Assembly: GCF_001429605.1 (NCBI RefSeq)
Contig: NZ_LMSS01000001.1
Span: 371,469 to 435,468, forward strand
DNA length: 64,000 nt
Direction of reading: 5' to 3'
DNA from: Phycicoccus sp. Soil802
Lineage (GTDB): Bacteria; Actinomycetota; Actinomycetes; Actinomycetales; Dermatophilaceae
Below, one piece after another: positions 49,958-59,554 of the stretch. Within the stretch, counting starts at the first letter, position 1. The number at the start of each line of letters is the position of its first letter. Under the pieces are notes generated by a model, which worked only from the letters and a program-made list of their open reading frames with translations, had not been told where the DNA came from and searched no databases. A program made the translations under genes and the position numbers.

Positions 49958-51300
49958 TGGCGGGTACCTACGCCGGCCTCGTCAACAGTCCGGTCGGCAG
50001 GAAGCTGGCGACCCAGCTGGGACTGCCTCGCCCCGCCACGCTGCGGAGGTATGCCGTGGGCGAGCCACTCGTGGAGGGGTCCGTCCTCGTCGGTGGGCTC
50101 GGCCCGGCACCCGTCGCGGAACGCGTGCGTGCCCTGCTGAAGAGCGAGGGGATCGACACGGTGGACGAGCTGGCTGACGGCGACCGGGTCGCGGCCGTCG
50201 TCGCCGACCTCACCGAGGCCGCAGAACCGAGCGACCTCGACGCCCTGCGGGCGCTCGTGGCGCCAGCCCTCAGGGGCCTGCGTCCCAGCGGTCGGGTCAT
50301 CGTGGTGGGCCGGGAGCCCAGCAGTGCCAACGGTTTCGCGCAGGCGGCGACGCGACGGGCTCTCGAGGGCATCACCCGGTCCATCGGCAAGGAGCTCCGT
50401 GCGGGAGCCACCGCGAACCTCGTCCTCGTCGGTGACGGTGCGGAGGCCAATGCCGACGCGGCGGTGCGCTTCCTGCTGTCGGGCCGCGCGGCATACGTCG
50501 ACGGTCAGGTGGTGCGCGTGGGGCCGGGCACGCCCACCGAGCCCGCCGACTGGGCAAAGCCGTTGGCCGGCAAGGTCGCTGTCGTGACCGGGGCCGCTCG
50601 GGGGATCGGTGCCTCGATCGCGGACGTGCTGGCCCGTGACGGTGCCACGGTCCTCTGCGTCGACATCCCTGCCGCCGGCGACTCGCTGGCCCGCACCGCG
50701 AACCGGGTCGGCGGCACGGCGCTGCAGCTCGACGTCACCGCTGACGACGCCGGACGCCAGATCCTCGACCACGCCACCGCCCGGCACGGCGGTCTCGACA
50801 TCGTCGTGCACAACGCCGGCATCACCCGCGACAAGCTGCTCGCCAACATGGACCAGGCCCGCTGGTCGTCGGTGCTCGACGTCAACCTCGGGTCGATCCT
50901 GCGGATGAACGAGGTGCTGCTCGCCGACGGGGGCATCCGCGACGGCGGCCACGTCGTCCTCGTGTCGTCGATCGCCGGCATCGCGGGCAACCGCGGCCAG
51001 ACCAACTACGGAGCGTCCAAGGCCGGGGTGATCGGACTGGTCGACGCGCTGGCGGCGGACGAGGGCCTCCGGGCTCGGGGCATCACGGTCAACGCCGTGG
51101 CGCCGGGTTTCATCGAGACCGAGATGACCGCCAAGGTCCCCTTCGCCACCCGCGAGGTCGGCCGCCTGCTCAACTCCCTCAACCAGGGCGGGCTGCCGGT
51201 CGACGTCGCCGAGACGATCGCGTGGTTCAGCCAGGACGCCAACGCAGGCGTGACCGGCAACGTCGTGCGGGTCTGCGGCCAGAGCCTGTTGGGCGCCTGA
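49957..51300 (+). CDS. fabG: 3-oxoacyl reductase of the high-molecular-weight FabG4 type
   Basis: This 447-residue protein is nearly twice the length of a normal FabG. The N-terminal half (residues 1-200) is a degenerate domain that lacks the catalytic motif. The C-terminal SDR half has KVAVVTGAARGIGASIADVL, VHNAGITRDKLLANM, a Ser/Tyr/Lys site (SSIAGIAGN, then TNYGASKAGVIGL) and PGFIETEM. This layout matches M. tuberculosis FabG4 (Rv0242c). The ATG overlaps the thiolase stop (TGATG). Confidence 0.9.
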   Translation: MAGTYAGLVNSPVGRKLATQLGLPRPATLRRYAVGEPLVEGSVLVGGLGPAPVAERVRALLKSEGIDTVDELADGDRVAAVVADLTEAAEPSDLDALRALVAPALRGLRPSGRVIVVGREPSSANGFAQAATRRALEGITRSIGKELRAGATANLVLVGDGAEANADAAVRFLLSGRAAYVDGQVVRVGPGTPTEPADWAKPLAGKVAVVTGAARGIGASIADVLARDGATVLCVDIPAAGDSLARTANRVGGTALQLDVTADDAGRQILDHATARHGGLDIVVHNAGITRDKLLANMDQARWSSVLDVNLGSILRMNEVLLADGGIRDGGHVVLVSSIAGIAGNRGQTNYGASKAGVIGLVDALAADEGLRARGITVNAVAPGFIETEMTAKVPFATREVGRLLNSLNQGGLPVDVAETIAWFSQDANAGVTGNVVRVCGQSLLGA

Positions 51301-51301
51301 C

Positions 51302-52150
51302 ATGGTGATCCGCACGGTGAGTGAGTCGCCCTCCCTCGCACCGTTGTTCGCCAAGGCTGCGCTCACCCAGCGGGGTCGTCACGGCGACCTCCCGGACTCC
51401 GCACTGCGGCGCGAAGGCGTCGTCGTCGACCGCGACCACCTGCTCGGCTACGAGCGGGTCTGCGGCTTCGGCGGCGGCGACGTGCTCCCGCACACCTACC
51501 CGCACGTCCTCGGGTTCCCCCTCCAGGTCGCGCTGATGGCCGACCGGTCGTTCCCGCTGCCCTTGCCGGGGCTGGTCCACCTCGAGAACCAGATCACCGT
51601 GCACCGCCAGCTCACTGCCGACGACCGGCTCGACCTCACCGTCCACGCGGAGCACCTGCGCCCCCATCCGAAGGGCCGGCTCGTCGACCTGGTCACCGAG
51701 GTCGACGTCGACGGCGAGCGGGTCTGGGAGGGCCGCAGCACCTACCTGCGGCGCGGCCGCACGAACGCCGACGCCGACCGTGGCGGCCAGGCGCCACCGC
51801 TGCCGGATCGTCCGCCCGCTGGCGTCATCCGCGTGCCTGAGGGACAGGGCCGTGCGTATGCCGCGGTGTCGGGTGACGTGAACCCGATCCACCTGCACGC
51901 CATCACCGCCAAGGCGATGGGCTTCCCGCGCGCCATCGCGCACGGGATGTGGACGGCGGCCCGCACGCTCTCCGCCCTGGGACCGGGCACCGCCGGGCCG
52001 AGCACGTCGCACGTGTGGTTCGCCAAGCCGGTGCTGCTGCCCAGCACCGTCGAGCTCGTGGTGGACGACGCGGGTCCGATCACGGTGGCCGGGCTGCGAT
52101 CGGCGAAGAACCCGACGACCACACACCTGACCCTGACGCTGGAGCACTGA
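51302..52150 (+). CDS. MaoC-family hydratase/dehydratase (HtdX-like)
   Basis: This 282-residue double hotdog-fold protein has HVLGFPLQVALMADRSFPLPLPG in the first half, and a second half with YAAVSGDVNPIHLHAITAKAMGFPRAIAHGMW. The D-N-P-I-H motif holds the hydratase catalytic Asp and His. It should hydrate enoyl-CoA or dehydrate 3-hydroxyacyl-thioesters. It starts 1 bp after FabG4 and completes the M. tuberculosis-like order. The operon thus supplies thiolase, reductase and hydratase activities of a fatty acid cycle. Confidence 0.9.
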   Translation: MVIRTVSESPSLAPLFAKAALTQRGRHGDLPDSALRREGVVVDRDHLLGYERVCGFGGGDVLPHTYPHVLGFPLQVALMADRSFPLPLPGLVHLENQITVHRQLTADDRLDLTVHAEHLRPHPKGRLVDLVTEVDVDGERVWEGRSTYLRRGRTNADADRGGQAPPLPDRPPAGVIRVPEGQGRAYAAVSGDVNPIHLHAITAKAMGFPRAIAHGMWTAARTLSALGPGTAGPSTSHVWFAKPVLLPSTVELVVDDAGPITVAGLRSAKNPTTTHLTLTLEH

Positions 52151-52153
52151 GCC

Positions 52154-53638
52154 TCAGGCTGCGCAGCGGGTGCCGTCCGACGGGAGGCTGAGGGAGATCA
52201 GGTAGGCGTCGACGAGCGCGTCAATGCAGGGGTCGCGGGTGAAGGCGGCGTGGGCGAAGCCCTCCCAGGTGATCAACGTCGAACCGTTGCCGAGGACCCG
52301 TGTCATGCTCACCGCGCCGGCATACGGGGTGGCGGGGTCGTGGATCGTGCCGATCACCATCAGCGGTGGTGCGGCCTCGGCCACGGGTACCGGCAGGGTG
52401 TGCTTCGGTGCGGTCCAGAACGAGCAGCCGAAGAGCTGCCAGGTGCCCCACACCCCAAAGGTCGGGTAGGACTTCTTGAAGTGCGCGGCGAGCCTCCGGA
52501 TCTCCGCCTCAGTCGGTGCGGCACCGCTGTCGGTGCAGTTGATGACGAACCGTCCGTCGCTCTCCGTGGTGTCGTCGGGGTCGTTGCCCGAGGCGTCGCG
52601 CAGGTCCCACAGGGTGCCGGAGTCGCCGTCGTCGGCCTCGATCAGCCCGGCGGCCAGGTCGGGCCACCGGTCGACGTCGTACAGCGACGAGGCGACGGCG
52701 TCGAGCACCTCGCTGCCGCGCATCGGTTCGTCGCCCTGGGGGCGCCCGCTCCGGATCGGCGAGCGGTCGGCCTCGGCCACCAGCGCGGCGATGAAGGCGC
52801 GGACGTCGGTCAGCCGAGGGCAGGACCGGTCGAGGCACCAGGCGATGAACTCGTCGAGCGAGTCCTCGAACCCTTTGACCTGGTGCTCTGCCGTGACGAC
52901 CGCCGAGGTCTGCGGATCGGTGGGGGCGTCGAGCACGCCAGCGCGGATGGCGCCGGGGTAGAGCCGCGCGTACTCCGCCCCCAGCTTGGCTCCGTAGGAC
53001 CCTCCGACGAAGGTGAGCTTCGTCTGTCCCAGCGCGGCGCGGATGGCGTCGATGTCCGCGGCCGCGGCGGTGGTGCCGAAGAGGGAGGCCCGGTCGCCGA
53101 GGCTGGTGAGGCACTCCTCGGTGAAGGTCCGAACGACCCGGGCCGCCGCGGCATACCCCGCGTCGGTCGACACGTCGGGCAGGGTGGCGGGACGCTTCAC
53201 GTGCTCGCACCTGATCGGGTTGGAGTGCTTCACCCCACGAGGGTCGAAGCCCACCACGTCGAACTCGGCCAGCAGCCGGTCGGACAGCCGGCCGACGAGG
53301 AAGGCGTGGTTGTCGACCCCGGACGAGGCCGGCCCACCGGGCACCAGCAGCACGATCGGTCGCGTGGCGTCCAGGTCGTGGCCGGTCGTCGCCCTGATCA
53401 GCTGGAGGACGAGCGTCCCGGCCGCCGGGCGGGTGCGGTCGAGCGGCACAGTGAGCCTGCCGCAGCTGAAGCTGAGCCGGGCCAACCGCTCCGGCGGCAC
53501 CGGCGGGGCCGACAGGTCGGTGACGCCCTGGCAAGAACCCCATCGGACACGGGTCGCGTCGGACTCGTCCGGCTCTCCCGAACACGAGGCCAGACTCAGG
53601 GCAACTGCCGCGACCGCGGCGGGCACACGGCGCCGCAC
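52154..53638 (-). CDS. Exported alpha/beta-hydrolase peptidase with TAP-like C-terminus (lipoprotein)
   Basis: This 494-residue protein has the signal peptide RRRVPAAVAAVALSLASC (lipobox LASC). The hydrolase domain has TRPIVLLVPGGPASSGVD (oxyanion region), nucleophile Ser in LTFVGGSYGAKLGAEYARLYPG, Asp in MVIGTIHDPATPYAGA and His in WEGFAHAAFTRDPCIDALVDAYL. That is the pattern of the actinobacterial tripeptidyl aminopeptidase family (SlpD/E, M. tuberculosis CaeA). The GTG at 53638 gives the best signal peptide; an upstream ATG at 53716 adds 26 residues. It is convergent with the HtdX gene. Confidence 0.85.
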   Translation of the reverse strand: MRRRVPAAVAAVALSLASCSGEPDESDATRVRWGSCQGVTDLSAPPVPPERLARLSFSCGRLTVPLDRTRPAAGTLVLQLIRATTGHDLDATRPIVLLVPGGPASSGVDNHAFLVGRLSDRLLAEFDVVGFDPRGVKHSNPIRCEHVKRPATLPDVSTDAGYAAAARVVRTFTEECLTSLGDRASLFGTTAAAADIDAIRAALGQTKLTFVGGSYGAKLGAEYARLYPGAIRAGVLDAPTDPQTSAVVTAEHQVKGFEDSLDEFIAWCLDRSCPRLTDVRAFIAALVAEADRSPIRSGRPQGDEPMRGSEVLDAVASSLYDVDRWPDLAAGLIEADDGDSGTLWDLRDASGNDPDDTTESDGRFVINCTDSGAAPTEAEIRRLAAHFKKSYPTFGVWGTWQLFGCSFWTAPKHTLPVPVAEAAPPLMVIGTIHDPATPYAGAVSMTRVLGNGSTLITWEGFAHAAFTRDPCIDALVDAYLISLSLPSDGTRCAA

Positions 53639-53748
53639 GCGACCAGTACAGCAGCGGGCCGGGCCCAGCGCGATCACCCACCCGAGCCATCTTGGGGCGG
53701 ACCCCAACTGTGCCATCGCGCGGTGGGGACGGAGCGGTCCGGTGGCCC

Positions 53749-53754
53749 TAGGGT
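53749..53754 (+). promoter_or_regulatory. -10 element, probable leaderless promoter of the FUSC gene
   Basis: TAGGGT ends 7 nt before the ATG at 53762. There is no ribosome site. Confidence 0.5.
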
Positions 53755-53761
53755 CAGCAGC

Positions 53762-54982
53762 ATGGAGTCCCCAGCCGACGGGCCGAAGCCGTCCCCGCGG
53801 TTCGGTGCCCTGCGCGAGTCGGCTCGGGGCGCGGCCCGCGCCGTGGGTGAGGCGGTCCGCCACGCCGGACCCGAGCGGGACGCTGCGCTGCTGATGGGCA
53901 AGGCGGCCCTCGCCACCGTCCTCGCGTGGCAGTTCGCGATGCGAGTGCTGCACAGCCCGGCACCCTTCTACGCGCCGATGGCGGCTCTGCTCGTGGTGGA
54001 CCGCACGATGGTGCGCTCACTCTTCGCCAGCGCGCAGCGGCTGGTGGCGGTGATGGTCGGCATGAGCGCGGCGTGGCTGGTCGGCTCCACGCTCGGGGTG
54101 CACTGGTGGAGCATGTTGCCCGTCATGGCGCTCGCCCTGCTCGTCGGCCGGTGGCGCCGGCTGGGCGACCACGGCATCCAGGTCCCGACCATGGTGCTCC
54201 TGTCGCTCATCACCGTCGGTGGGACGGACACGGAGTTCACCTACCTCACGATCGTGGAGACCCTGGCCGGCGGCGTCATCGGGGTGCTGACCAACGCGAT
54301 CGTGGTGGCACCACTGCACATCCAGCAGCCGCGTGACCAGATCCGCGCGTTGACACGACAGGTCTGCCTGCTGCTCAACGACATCGCGGCCGGCCTCCGC
54401 GAGGGCTGGGACGGCGACCAGGCCCGGGGGTGGTTCGACACCAGCACCGACCTCCTCAGGTCGGCCCCGGACATCCACGCCTCGATCGAGACCGGCCAGG
54501 AGAGCACCCGGTTCAACCCACGCGACAACGTGCGCCGGCTGCAGGTCGACTGGGAGGGGTACGCGCAGACGGTCGAGGCGATCCGGCGCGGTCAGTGGCA
54601 GGTGAGCGGGATCGCCCGGACCCTCGTGGACGCCGCCGATGACGAGGCGAACCAGCCGAGACCGACCCAGCGCTTCCTCGACAGCTATGCCGGTGCGCTC
54701 GACGAGATCGCCGGCGCCCTGAGCCACTTCGGGCTGGAGGGGGAGAAGGAGCAGGCCGTCGTCCGCGGCTACCTGCAGTCCGCCGAAGAGATCCTCACCG
54801 AGCTGGAGAACGTGGTCCGCACCACCGAGCTCGAGGACGAGCGGGCCTGGCCGGCCTACGGCGCCATGCTGCTCGACGCCCGGCGCCTGATCCGGGAGCT
54901 GGCGCTGCACTCGAGGACAGCAGTGATGCCCACTGACAGCGGCCCGATCCGCAAACCACCGGGCCGCATCGTCGGACGATGA
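53762..54982 (+). CDS. FUSC/aromatic acid exporter-family membrane protein
   Basis: This 406-residue protein has an N-terminal membrane part with about six hydrophobic segments (LLMGKAALATVLAWQFAM, FYAPMAALLVVDRTMVRSL, VAVMVGMSAAWLVGSTLG, MVLLSLITVGGTDTEFTYL). A 200-residue cytoplasmic helical domain follows (ALTRQVCLLLNDIAAGLREG). That matches the FUSC/DUF939 aromatic exporter family. The transported compound is unknown. It is divergent from the peptidase and convergent with the GNAT gene. Confidence 0.85.
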   Translation: MESPADGPKPSPRFGALRESARGAARAVGEAVRHAGPERDAALLMGKAALATVLAWQFAMRVLHSPAPFYAPMAALLVVDRTMVRSLFASAQRLVAVMVGMSAAWLVGSTLGVHWWSMLPVMALALLVGRWRRLGDHGIQVPTMVLLSLITVGGTDTEFTYLTIVETLAGGVIGVLTNAIVVAPLHIQQPRDQIRALTRQVCLLLNDIAAGLREGWDGDQARGWFDTSTDLLRSAPDIHASIETGQESTRFNPRDNVRRLQVDWEGYAQTVEAIRRGQWQVSGIARTLVDAADDEANQPRPTQRFLDSYAGALDEIAGALSHFGLEGEKEQAVVRGYLQSAEEILTELENVVRTTELEDERAWPAYGAMLLDARRLIRELALHSRTAVMPTDSGPIRKPPGRIVGR

Positions 54983-54995
54983 CGTCGGCGGGTCG

Positions 54996-55508
54996 TCAGC
55001 GGCCGTCGAGGCGCTTGGCGAAGTAGCGGGAGAGGTCGGAGTCGGCGTAGTGGCCGAACCGGATCGTCGGTTCGTACCCCTGCCCCTGGTAGAGCGCGAT
55101 CGCCTCGGGCTGCATCATGCCGGTCTCCAGCGCCAGGACCTCCACGCCGGCCGTCCGGGCCGAGTCCTCGAGGGCGGCCAGCAGCCGTCGCGCGAGCCCT
55201 TGGCGGCGCACGGTGGGGGAGACGAACATCCGCTTCACCTCGGCGCAGCGGCCACCGATGGCGGCATCGAGCTCTGGCCGCAGCCGCCAGCCGCCCATCG
55301 CGACGGGCGACCCGTCCACCAGTCCCAGGAGGAAGCGGCCGCGCGGCTCGTCGAACTCCGTCGGGTCCACGGGGGAGTCGTCGGGTCCGCCATAGATCTG
55401 CACGTAGTAGCCCTGTACCTCGGCCACGAGGGCCTGCACCCGCGGGTCGGTGAACGCCACCTGCTGCACGGACCACGCCCGGGCAGGGTCAGGGGGTCGC
55501 GCGGTCAC
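54996..55508 (-). CDS. GNAT-family N-acetyltransferase
   Basis: This 170-residue protein has the GNAT core: LGLVDGSPVAMGGWRL, VKRMFVSPTVRRQGLARRLLAALEDSA (acetyl-CoA pyrophosphate loop RRQGLA) and MMQPEAIALYQGQGY. The acceptor is unknown. The GTG at 55508 overlaps the stop of the upstream NAD(P)-binding protein (GTGA), so the two are one operon. Confidence 0.88.
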   Translation of the reverse strand: MTARPPDPARAWSVQQVAFTDPRVQALVAEVQGYYVQIYGGPDDSPVDPTEFDEPRGRFLLGLVDGSPVAMGGWRLRPELDAAIGGRCAEVKRMFVSPTVRRQGLARRLLAALEDSARTAGVEVLALETGMMQPEAIALYQGQGYEPTIRFGHYADSDLSRYFAKRLDGR

Positions 55509-56161
55509 GAGCCGAGGGCCGCGACAGCCTGCTCGACGGGCACCTTGCCCGACACGAGGTCGACGGTGCGTCCCCGCCCCGCGCCCGTGACCAGCAGCTC
55601 GGCGAGCACGGCGGCGACGTCGCGCCGGGTGACCGAGCCCCGGTCGAGCCCCTCGCCGAGGGTCACCCGACCCGTGGGCTCGTCGTCCGTGAGCCGACCG
55701 GGCCGCACCACCGTCCACTCGAGCGCGGTGCGTGCACGGAGGTCGTCGTCGGCCGCCCCCTTGGCCCGCAGGTACACCTGGAACACGTCGTCACTGTCGG
55801 GGTCTGCTCGCTCCGTGCCCATCGCCGACACCATGAGGTAGCGGGTCACCCCGGCCTGCTCGGCGGCGTCGGCGAGCAGTGCCGCAGCGGCCCGGTCCAC
55901 GGTCTCCTTGCGGTCCGCGCCACTGCCCGGACCGGCACCCGCGGCGAACACGACCGCGTCAGCGCCGGCCACGGCGGCGGCCAGCTGGTCGACGGTGGCC
56001 TTCTCGAGGTCGACCACCTCACCGCGAGCGCCCTGCTTGGCGAGGTCGGCGAGGTGGTCGGGGTTGCGCACCAGGCCCACGGGCTCGTGACCGGCGTCCG
56101 CCAGGAACCGCTCGAGGTGCAGGGCGATCTGGCCGTGGCCTCCGGCGATGACGACGATCAT
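55505..56161 (-). CDS. NAD(P)-binding atypical SDR (NmrA/YwnB-like) protein
   Basis: This 218-residue protein begins VVIAGGHGQIALHLERFLADAGH, which gives the GxxGxxxxxL nucleotide loop, and has VVFAAGAGPGSG and RYLMVSAMGTE. It belongs to the NAD(P)H-binding (YwnB, SDR_a5-like) family; most members lack a defined substrate. It lies 70 bp from the divergent GPP34 gene. Confidence 0.88.
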   Translation of the reverse strand: MIVVIAGGHGQIALHLERFLADAGHEPVGLVRNPDHLADLAKQGARGEVVDLEKATVDQLAAAVAGADAVVFAAGAGPGSGADRKETVDRAAAALLADAAEQAGVTRYLMVSAMGTERADPDSDDVFQVYLRAKGAADDDLRARTALEWTVVRPGRLTDDEPTGRVTLGEGLDRGSVTRRDVAAVLAELLVTGAGRGRTVDLVSGKVPVEQAVAALGS

Positions 56162-56221
56162 GGAGCCTGTCTACCACCACGTTGTGTGCCCTCGGGCACT
56201 GTCGAGGGCGCGGGCGTTTCC

Positions 56222-56227
56222 TACAGT
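56222..56227 (+). promoter_or_regulatory. -10 element, probable leaderless promoter of the GPP34 gene
   Basis: TACAGT ends 6 nt before the ATG at 56234. A weak GAGGAC lies between, so a short leader is also possible. Confidence 0.45.
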
Positions 56228-56233
56228 GAGGAC

Positions 56234-56935
56234 ATGACGCGACGCCCGCTCACCGCCGAGTTCCTGCTCCTCGCCCTGGGCGACGAGGACGGCCGGCCGC
56301 GGATCGACAGCACCAAGCTCAAGGCGGCGGTCGCCGGCGCCGCGATCGTCGACCTGGCCCTCGACGGTGCCCTTCGGCTGAGTGAGCCCGGCGACCCCGA
56401 GCACAGGCCCGGACGGCTGGTCCGCACGACCCGCCACGTCGCCGACCCGTTGCTGGCCGAGGTGGCGCGGCTGTCGCACGACCGCAAGCCGAAGGACGCG
56501 GTCGGCCGGATCGGCGGCGTGAGCGCGTGGAAGGACCGGGCCGGCAGCCTCAAGGACGCCGTGCTCAGCGACCTCGCGGCCCAAGGAGTCCTGAGCCGCG
56601 AGCAGGGCAAGGTGCTGGGGCTCTTCCCGAGGACGTCCTGGCCACTCGCCGACCCGGCTGTCGAGCGCGAGGTGCTCGGCCGGGTCCGGGCCACGGTGGT
56701 GGGTGGTGTCGAGCCCGACGAGCGGACCGGCGCCTTGGTGGCCCTCCTGCACTCGGTCGACCTGCTGCCCAAGCTGTTCCCGGACGAGCCCAAGCGCGAG
56801 GTCCGGGCCCGCGGCAAGGCGGTCGCCGACGGTGACTGGGGTGCGGAGGCGGTGCGCAAGGCGGTCCAGGACGTGCAGACCGCCATCACGGCGTCCATCG
56901 TCGCCTCGACGGTCGTCGCCAGCGGCGGCAGCTGA
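56234..56935 (+). CDS. GPP34 (GOLPH3-like) phosphoinositide-binding-fold protein
   Basis: This 233-residue protein begins [20 protein letters not shown] and contains [45 protein letters not shown] and [16 protein letters not shown], the GPP34 family pattern. In eukaryotes this fold binds phosphatidylinositol-4-phosphate; many actinobacteria have it, with no established role. Its location ahead of the phosphatidylinositol mannoside genes is suggestive, since these bacteria make phosphatidylinositol. Confidence 0.9.
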   Translation: MTRRPLTAEFLLLALGDEDGRPRIDSTKLKAAVAGAAIVDLALDGALRLSEPGDPEHRPGRLVRTTRHVADPLLAEVARLSHDRKPKDAVGRIGGVSAWKDRAGSLKDAVLSDLAAQGVLSREQGKVLGLFPRTSWPLADPAVEREVLGRVRATVVGGVEPDERTGALVALLHSVDLLPKLFPDEPKREVRARGKAVADGDWGAEAVRKAVQDVQTAITASIVASTVVASGGS

Positions 56936-56983
56936 CCGGCCGCGCGCAACTCGCGCGCGAGGGTTGCGAGGCGGCCGATAGCA

Positions 56984-57023
56984 TCGGTATGCCGCCTGCG
57001 GGCCTCCGCGCGCGGCATACCGA
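56984..57023 (+). terminator. Hairpin ahead of thrS built from an inverted GTATGCCG pair
   Basis: TCGGTATGCCGC (56984-56995) pairs perfectly with GCGGCATACCGA (57012-57023) around a 16-nt loop. It lies after the GPP34 gene and 38 nt before thrS. It could terminate the upstream transcript or act in the thrS leader. It is the clearest case of the 8-mer forming a stem. Confidence 0.7.
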
Positions 57024-57060
57024 CAGCCCCATCACCCGACCAGCAGGAGAAGCCACCACC

Positions 57061-59046
57061 ATGTCTGCCCAGATCACCGTCAACGTCGCTGGAGACGAGC
57101 GATCGGTGCCGGAGCAGACGACCGCTGCCGAGCTGTTCGAGGGTGACCGCGCCGTCCTCGTCGCACGGGTCAACGGTGAGCTCCGCGACCTGGCCCACGT
57201 GCTGTCCGACGGCGACGCCGTCGAGCCGGTCACCGCCCAGGAGCAGGACGGCCTGGACGTCCTGCGGCACAGCGCTGCCCACGTGCTGGCGCAGGCCGTG
57301 CAGGAGGTCAACCCCAAGGCCAAGCTGGGCATCGGGCCGCCGGTGCGCGACGGCTTCTACTACGACTTCGACGTTGCCGAGCCGTTCACCCCCGAGGACC
57401 TCAAGGCGCTCGAGAAGGTCATGCAGCGCATCGTCAACGAGGGCCAGACCTTCGCCCGTCGCGAGGTCACCGACCAGGAGGCAGCCGCCGAGCTCGCCGA
57501 CGAGCCCTACAAGATCGAGCTGATCGGGCTCAAGGGCGGCGCGGCCGGCGATGCTGCGGAGGGCGCTGACGTCGAGGTCGGTGGCGCCCAGCTCACCATC
57601 TACGACAACCTCAAGCGGGACGGCTCACGGGCGTGGGGCGACCTGTGCCGTGGCCCGCACGTGCCGTCGACCAAGGTGCTCGGCAACGCGTTCAAGCTGA
57701 TGCGCAGCGGCGGCGCCTACTGGCGTGGCAGCGAGAAGAACCCGCAGCTCCAGCGGGTCTACGGCACCGCGTGGCCGACCAAGGACGAGCTCAAGGCCTA
57801 CCTCGACCGGCTCGCCGAGGCCGAGAAGCGCGACCACCGCAAGCTCGGCGCCGAGCTCGACCTCTTCAGCTTCCCCGACGAGCTCGGCTCGGGTCTCGCG
57901 GTGTTCCACCCCAAGGGCGGGATCATCAAGCGCGAGATGGAGGACTACGTCCGCCGCCGCCACATCGAGGAGGGCTTCGAGTACGTCGGGACCCCCCACA
58001 TCAGCAAGGACGGGCTGTTCCACACCTCGGGCCACCTGCCCTACTACGCCGACACCATGTTCCCGCCGATGGAGTTCGAGGGCACCGAGTACCGCCTCAA
58101 GGCGATGAACTGCCCGATGCACAACCTCATCTTCCGCTCGCGCGGGCGGTCCTACCGCGAGCTGCCGTTGCGGTTGTTCGAGTTCGGCTCGGTCTACCGG
58201 TTCGAGAAGTCCGGCGTGGTCCACGGTCTGACCCGGGTGCGCGGCATGACCCAGGACGACTCGCACTCCTACGTCACCGCCGAGCAGGCGCCGGGCGAGG
58301 TCAAGCACCTGCTCGACTTCTGCCTCGGCCTGTTCCGCGACTTCGGCCTCGACGACTTCTACCTCGAGCTGTCGACCCGCGACACCGAGGGCGACAAGAA
58401 GGACAAGTTCATCGGGTCCGACGAGGAGTGGGAGGTCGCGACCGCGGTGCTCGAGCAGGTGGCTGAGGAGTCCGGGCTCGAGCTGGTGCCCGACCCCGGT
58501 GGCGCGGCCTACTACGGCCCCAAGATCTCGGTGCAGGCGCGGGACGCCATCGGCCGCACCTGGCAGATGTCGACCATCCAGTACGACTTCAACCAGCCCG
58601 CGCGGTTCGGTCTCGAGTACCAGGCGTCGGACGGCACCCGCAAGCAGCCGGTGATGATCCACTCGGCGAAGTTCGGCTCGATCGAGCGCTTCATCGGCGT
58701 GCTCGTCGAGCACTACGCGGGCGCCTTCCCGGTCTGGCTGTCCCCGGTGCAGGTGGTGGGGATCCCGGTCGCCGAGGACTTCAACGACTACCTGTGGGAC
58801 GTGCTCTCGCAGATGAAGGCCAAGGGCATCCGGGTCGAGCTCGACGAGAGCGACGACCGGTTCCCGAAGAAGATCCGCAACGCCTCGAAGTCGAAGGTGC
58901 CGTTCGTCCTCATCGCCGGTGAGGAGGACCGGGCCAAGAACGCCGTGTCCTTCCGCTACCGCAACGGCGAGCAGAAGAACGGGGTGCCGATCGCGGACGC
59001 GATCGCCGAGGTCCTCGAGGCCGTCGCCTCACGCCGTCAGGTGTAG
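57061..59046 (+). CDS. thrS: Threonyl-tRNA synthetase
   Basis: This 661-residue class II synthetase has an N-terminal TGS domain ([21 protein letters not shown]), the editing domain ([18 protein letters not shown], with the HxxxH metal site, then [15 protein letters not shown]), motif 2 and 3 segments (MKAMNCPMH with zinc-ligand Cys, [22 protein letters not shown]) and an anticodon domain ([22 protein letters not shown]). No T-box leader is visible. In M. tuberculosis thrS also precedes the HIT/pgsA/patA/pimA genes. Confidence 0.97.
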   Translation: MSAQITVNVAGDERSVPEQTTAAELFEGDRAVLVARVNGELRDLAHVLSDGDAVEPVTAQEQDGLDVLRHSAAHVLAQAVQEVNPKAKLGIGPPVRDGFYYDFDVAEPFTPEDLKALEKVMQRIVNEGQTFARREVTDQEAAAELADEPYKIELIGLKGGAAGDAAEGADVEVGGAQLTIYDNLKRDGSRAWGDLCRGPHVPSTKVLGNAFKLMRSGGAYWRGSEKNPQLQRVYGTAWPTKDELKAYLDRLAEAEKRDHRKLGAELDLFSFPDELGSGLAVFHPKGGIIKREMEDYVRRRHIEEGFEYVGTPHISKDGLFHTSGHLPYYADTMFPPMEFEGTEYRLKAMNCPMHNLIFRSRGRSYRELPLRLFEFGSVYRFEKSGVVHGLTRVRGMTQDDSHSYVTAEQAPGEVKHLLDFCLGLFRDFGLDDFYLELSTRDTEGDKKDKFIGSDEEWEVATAVLEQVAEESGLELVPDPGGAAYYGPKISVQARDAIGRTWQMSTIQYDFNQPARFGLEYQASDGTRKQPVMIHSAKFGSIERFIGVLVEHYAGAFPVWLSPVQVVGIPVAEDFNDYLWDVLSQMKAKGIRVELDESDDRFPKKIRNASKSKVPFVLIAGEEDRAKNAVSFRYRNGEQKNGVPIADAIAEVLEAVASRRQV

Positions 59047-59065
59047 TCGGGGCGGACCGGCGCCG

Positions 59066-59548
59066 TCAGGTGCCGTCGGGTGCTGTGGGAGACCACGTCA
59101 TGAGCACGTCCGGGGCGTGCTCCTCGTTGTCACCGTCGGTCCACTCGACCGCGACGAACCCGTGTCGACGGTAGAAGCGCAGCGCGTCGTGGTTGTCCTG
59201 GAAGGCCCACAGCCGCAGCCCGTCCGGGAAGCGCTCCTTGGCGAGGTCGACGAGACGGCTGCCCAGGCCCTCCCCCGTGTGCGAGTGGTCGAGGTAGAGG
59301 TGGCCGAGCTGGTCGGGCGCCATGAGGGCGAGGAAGCCGATCATCCGTCCGTCGAGGACGGCGACGTGGACCTCGAAGTCGGGCAGCAGGACCTCGCGCA
59401 CGAACGGCAGCACGGTCTCGCGGGGGTGGGCGATCATGGGGATCGCCGGCACCGACTGCTCCCGCACCCGCCAGAACAGCTCGGCCAGCTCGACGGCGTC
59501 GTCGGGTACGGCGCGACGGATGGTGGGCTCGGAGGCGGTCTCGGGCAC
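59066..59548 (-). CDS. GNAT-family N-acetyltransferase
   Basis: This 160-residue protein has LDGRMIGFLALMAPDQLGHLYLDHSHTGEGLGSRLVDLAKE and WAFQDNHDALRFYRRHGFVAVEW, the GNAT acetyl-CoA loop and beta-bulge pattern. The acceptor is unknown. It lies divergently between thrS and the HIT gene, an insertion relative to the M. tuberculosis order. Its 3' end is 20 bp from the thrS stop. Confidence 0.9.
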   Translation of the reverse strand: MPETASEPTIRRAVPDDAVELAELFWRVREQSVPAIPMIAHPRETVLPFVREVLLPDFEVHVAVLDGRMIGFLALMAPDQLGHLYLDHSHTGEGLGSRLVDLAKERFPDGLRLWAFQDNHDALRFYRRHGFVAVEWTDGDNEEHAPDVLMTWSPTAPDGT

Positions 59549-59554
59549 GCCTCA

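Noticed and set aside
52250-54982. 910-codon open frame on the plus strand
   Set aside because: The first 500 codons are antisense to the exported peptidase. The real gene starts at 53762 with the FUSC pattern.
56936-57060. T-box leader for thrS
   Set aside because: Short, with no T-box sequence or antiterminator; only the 8-mer hairpin is present.
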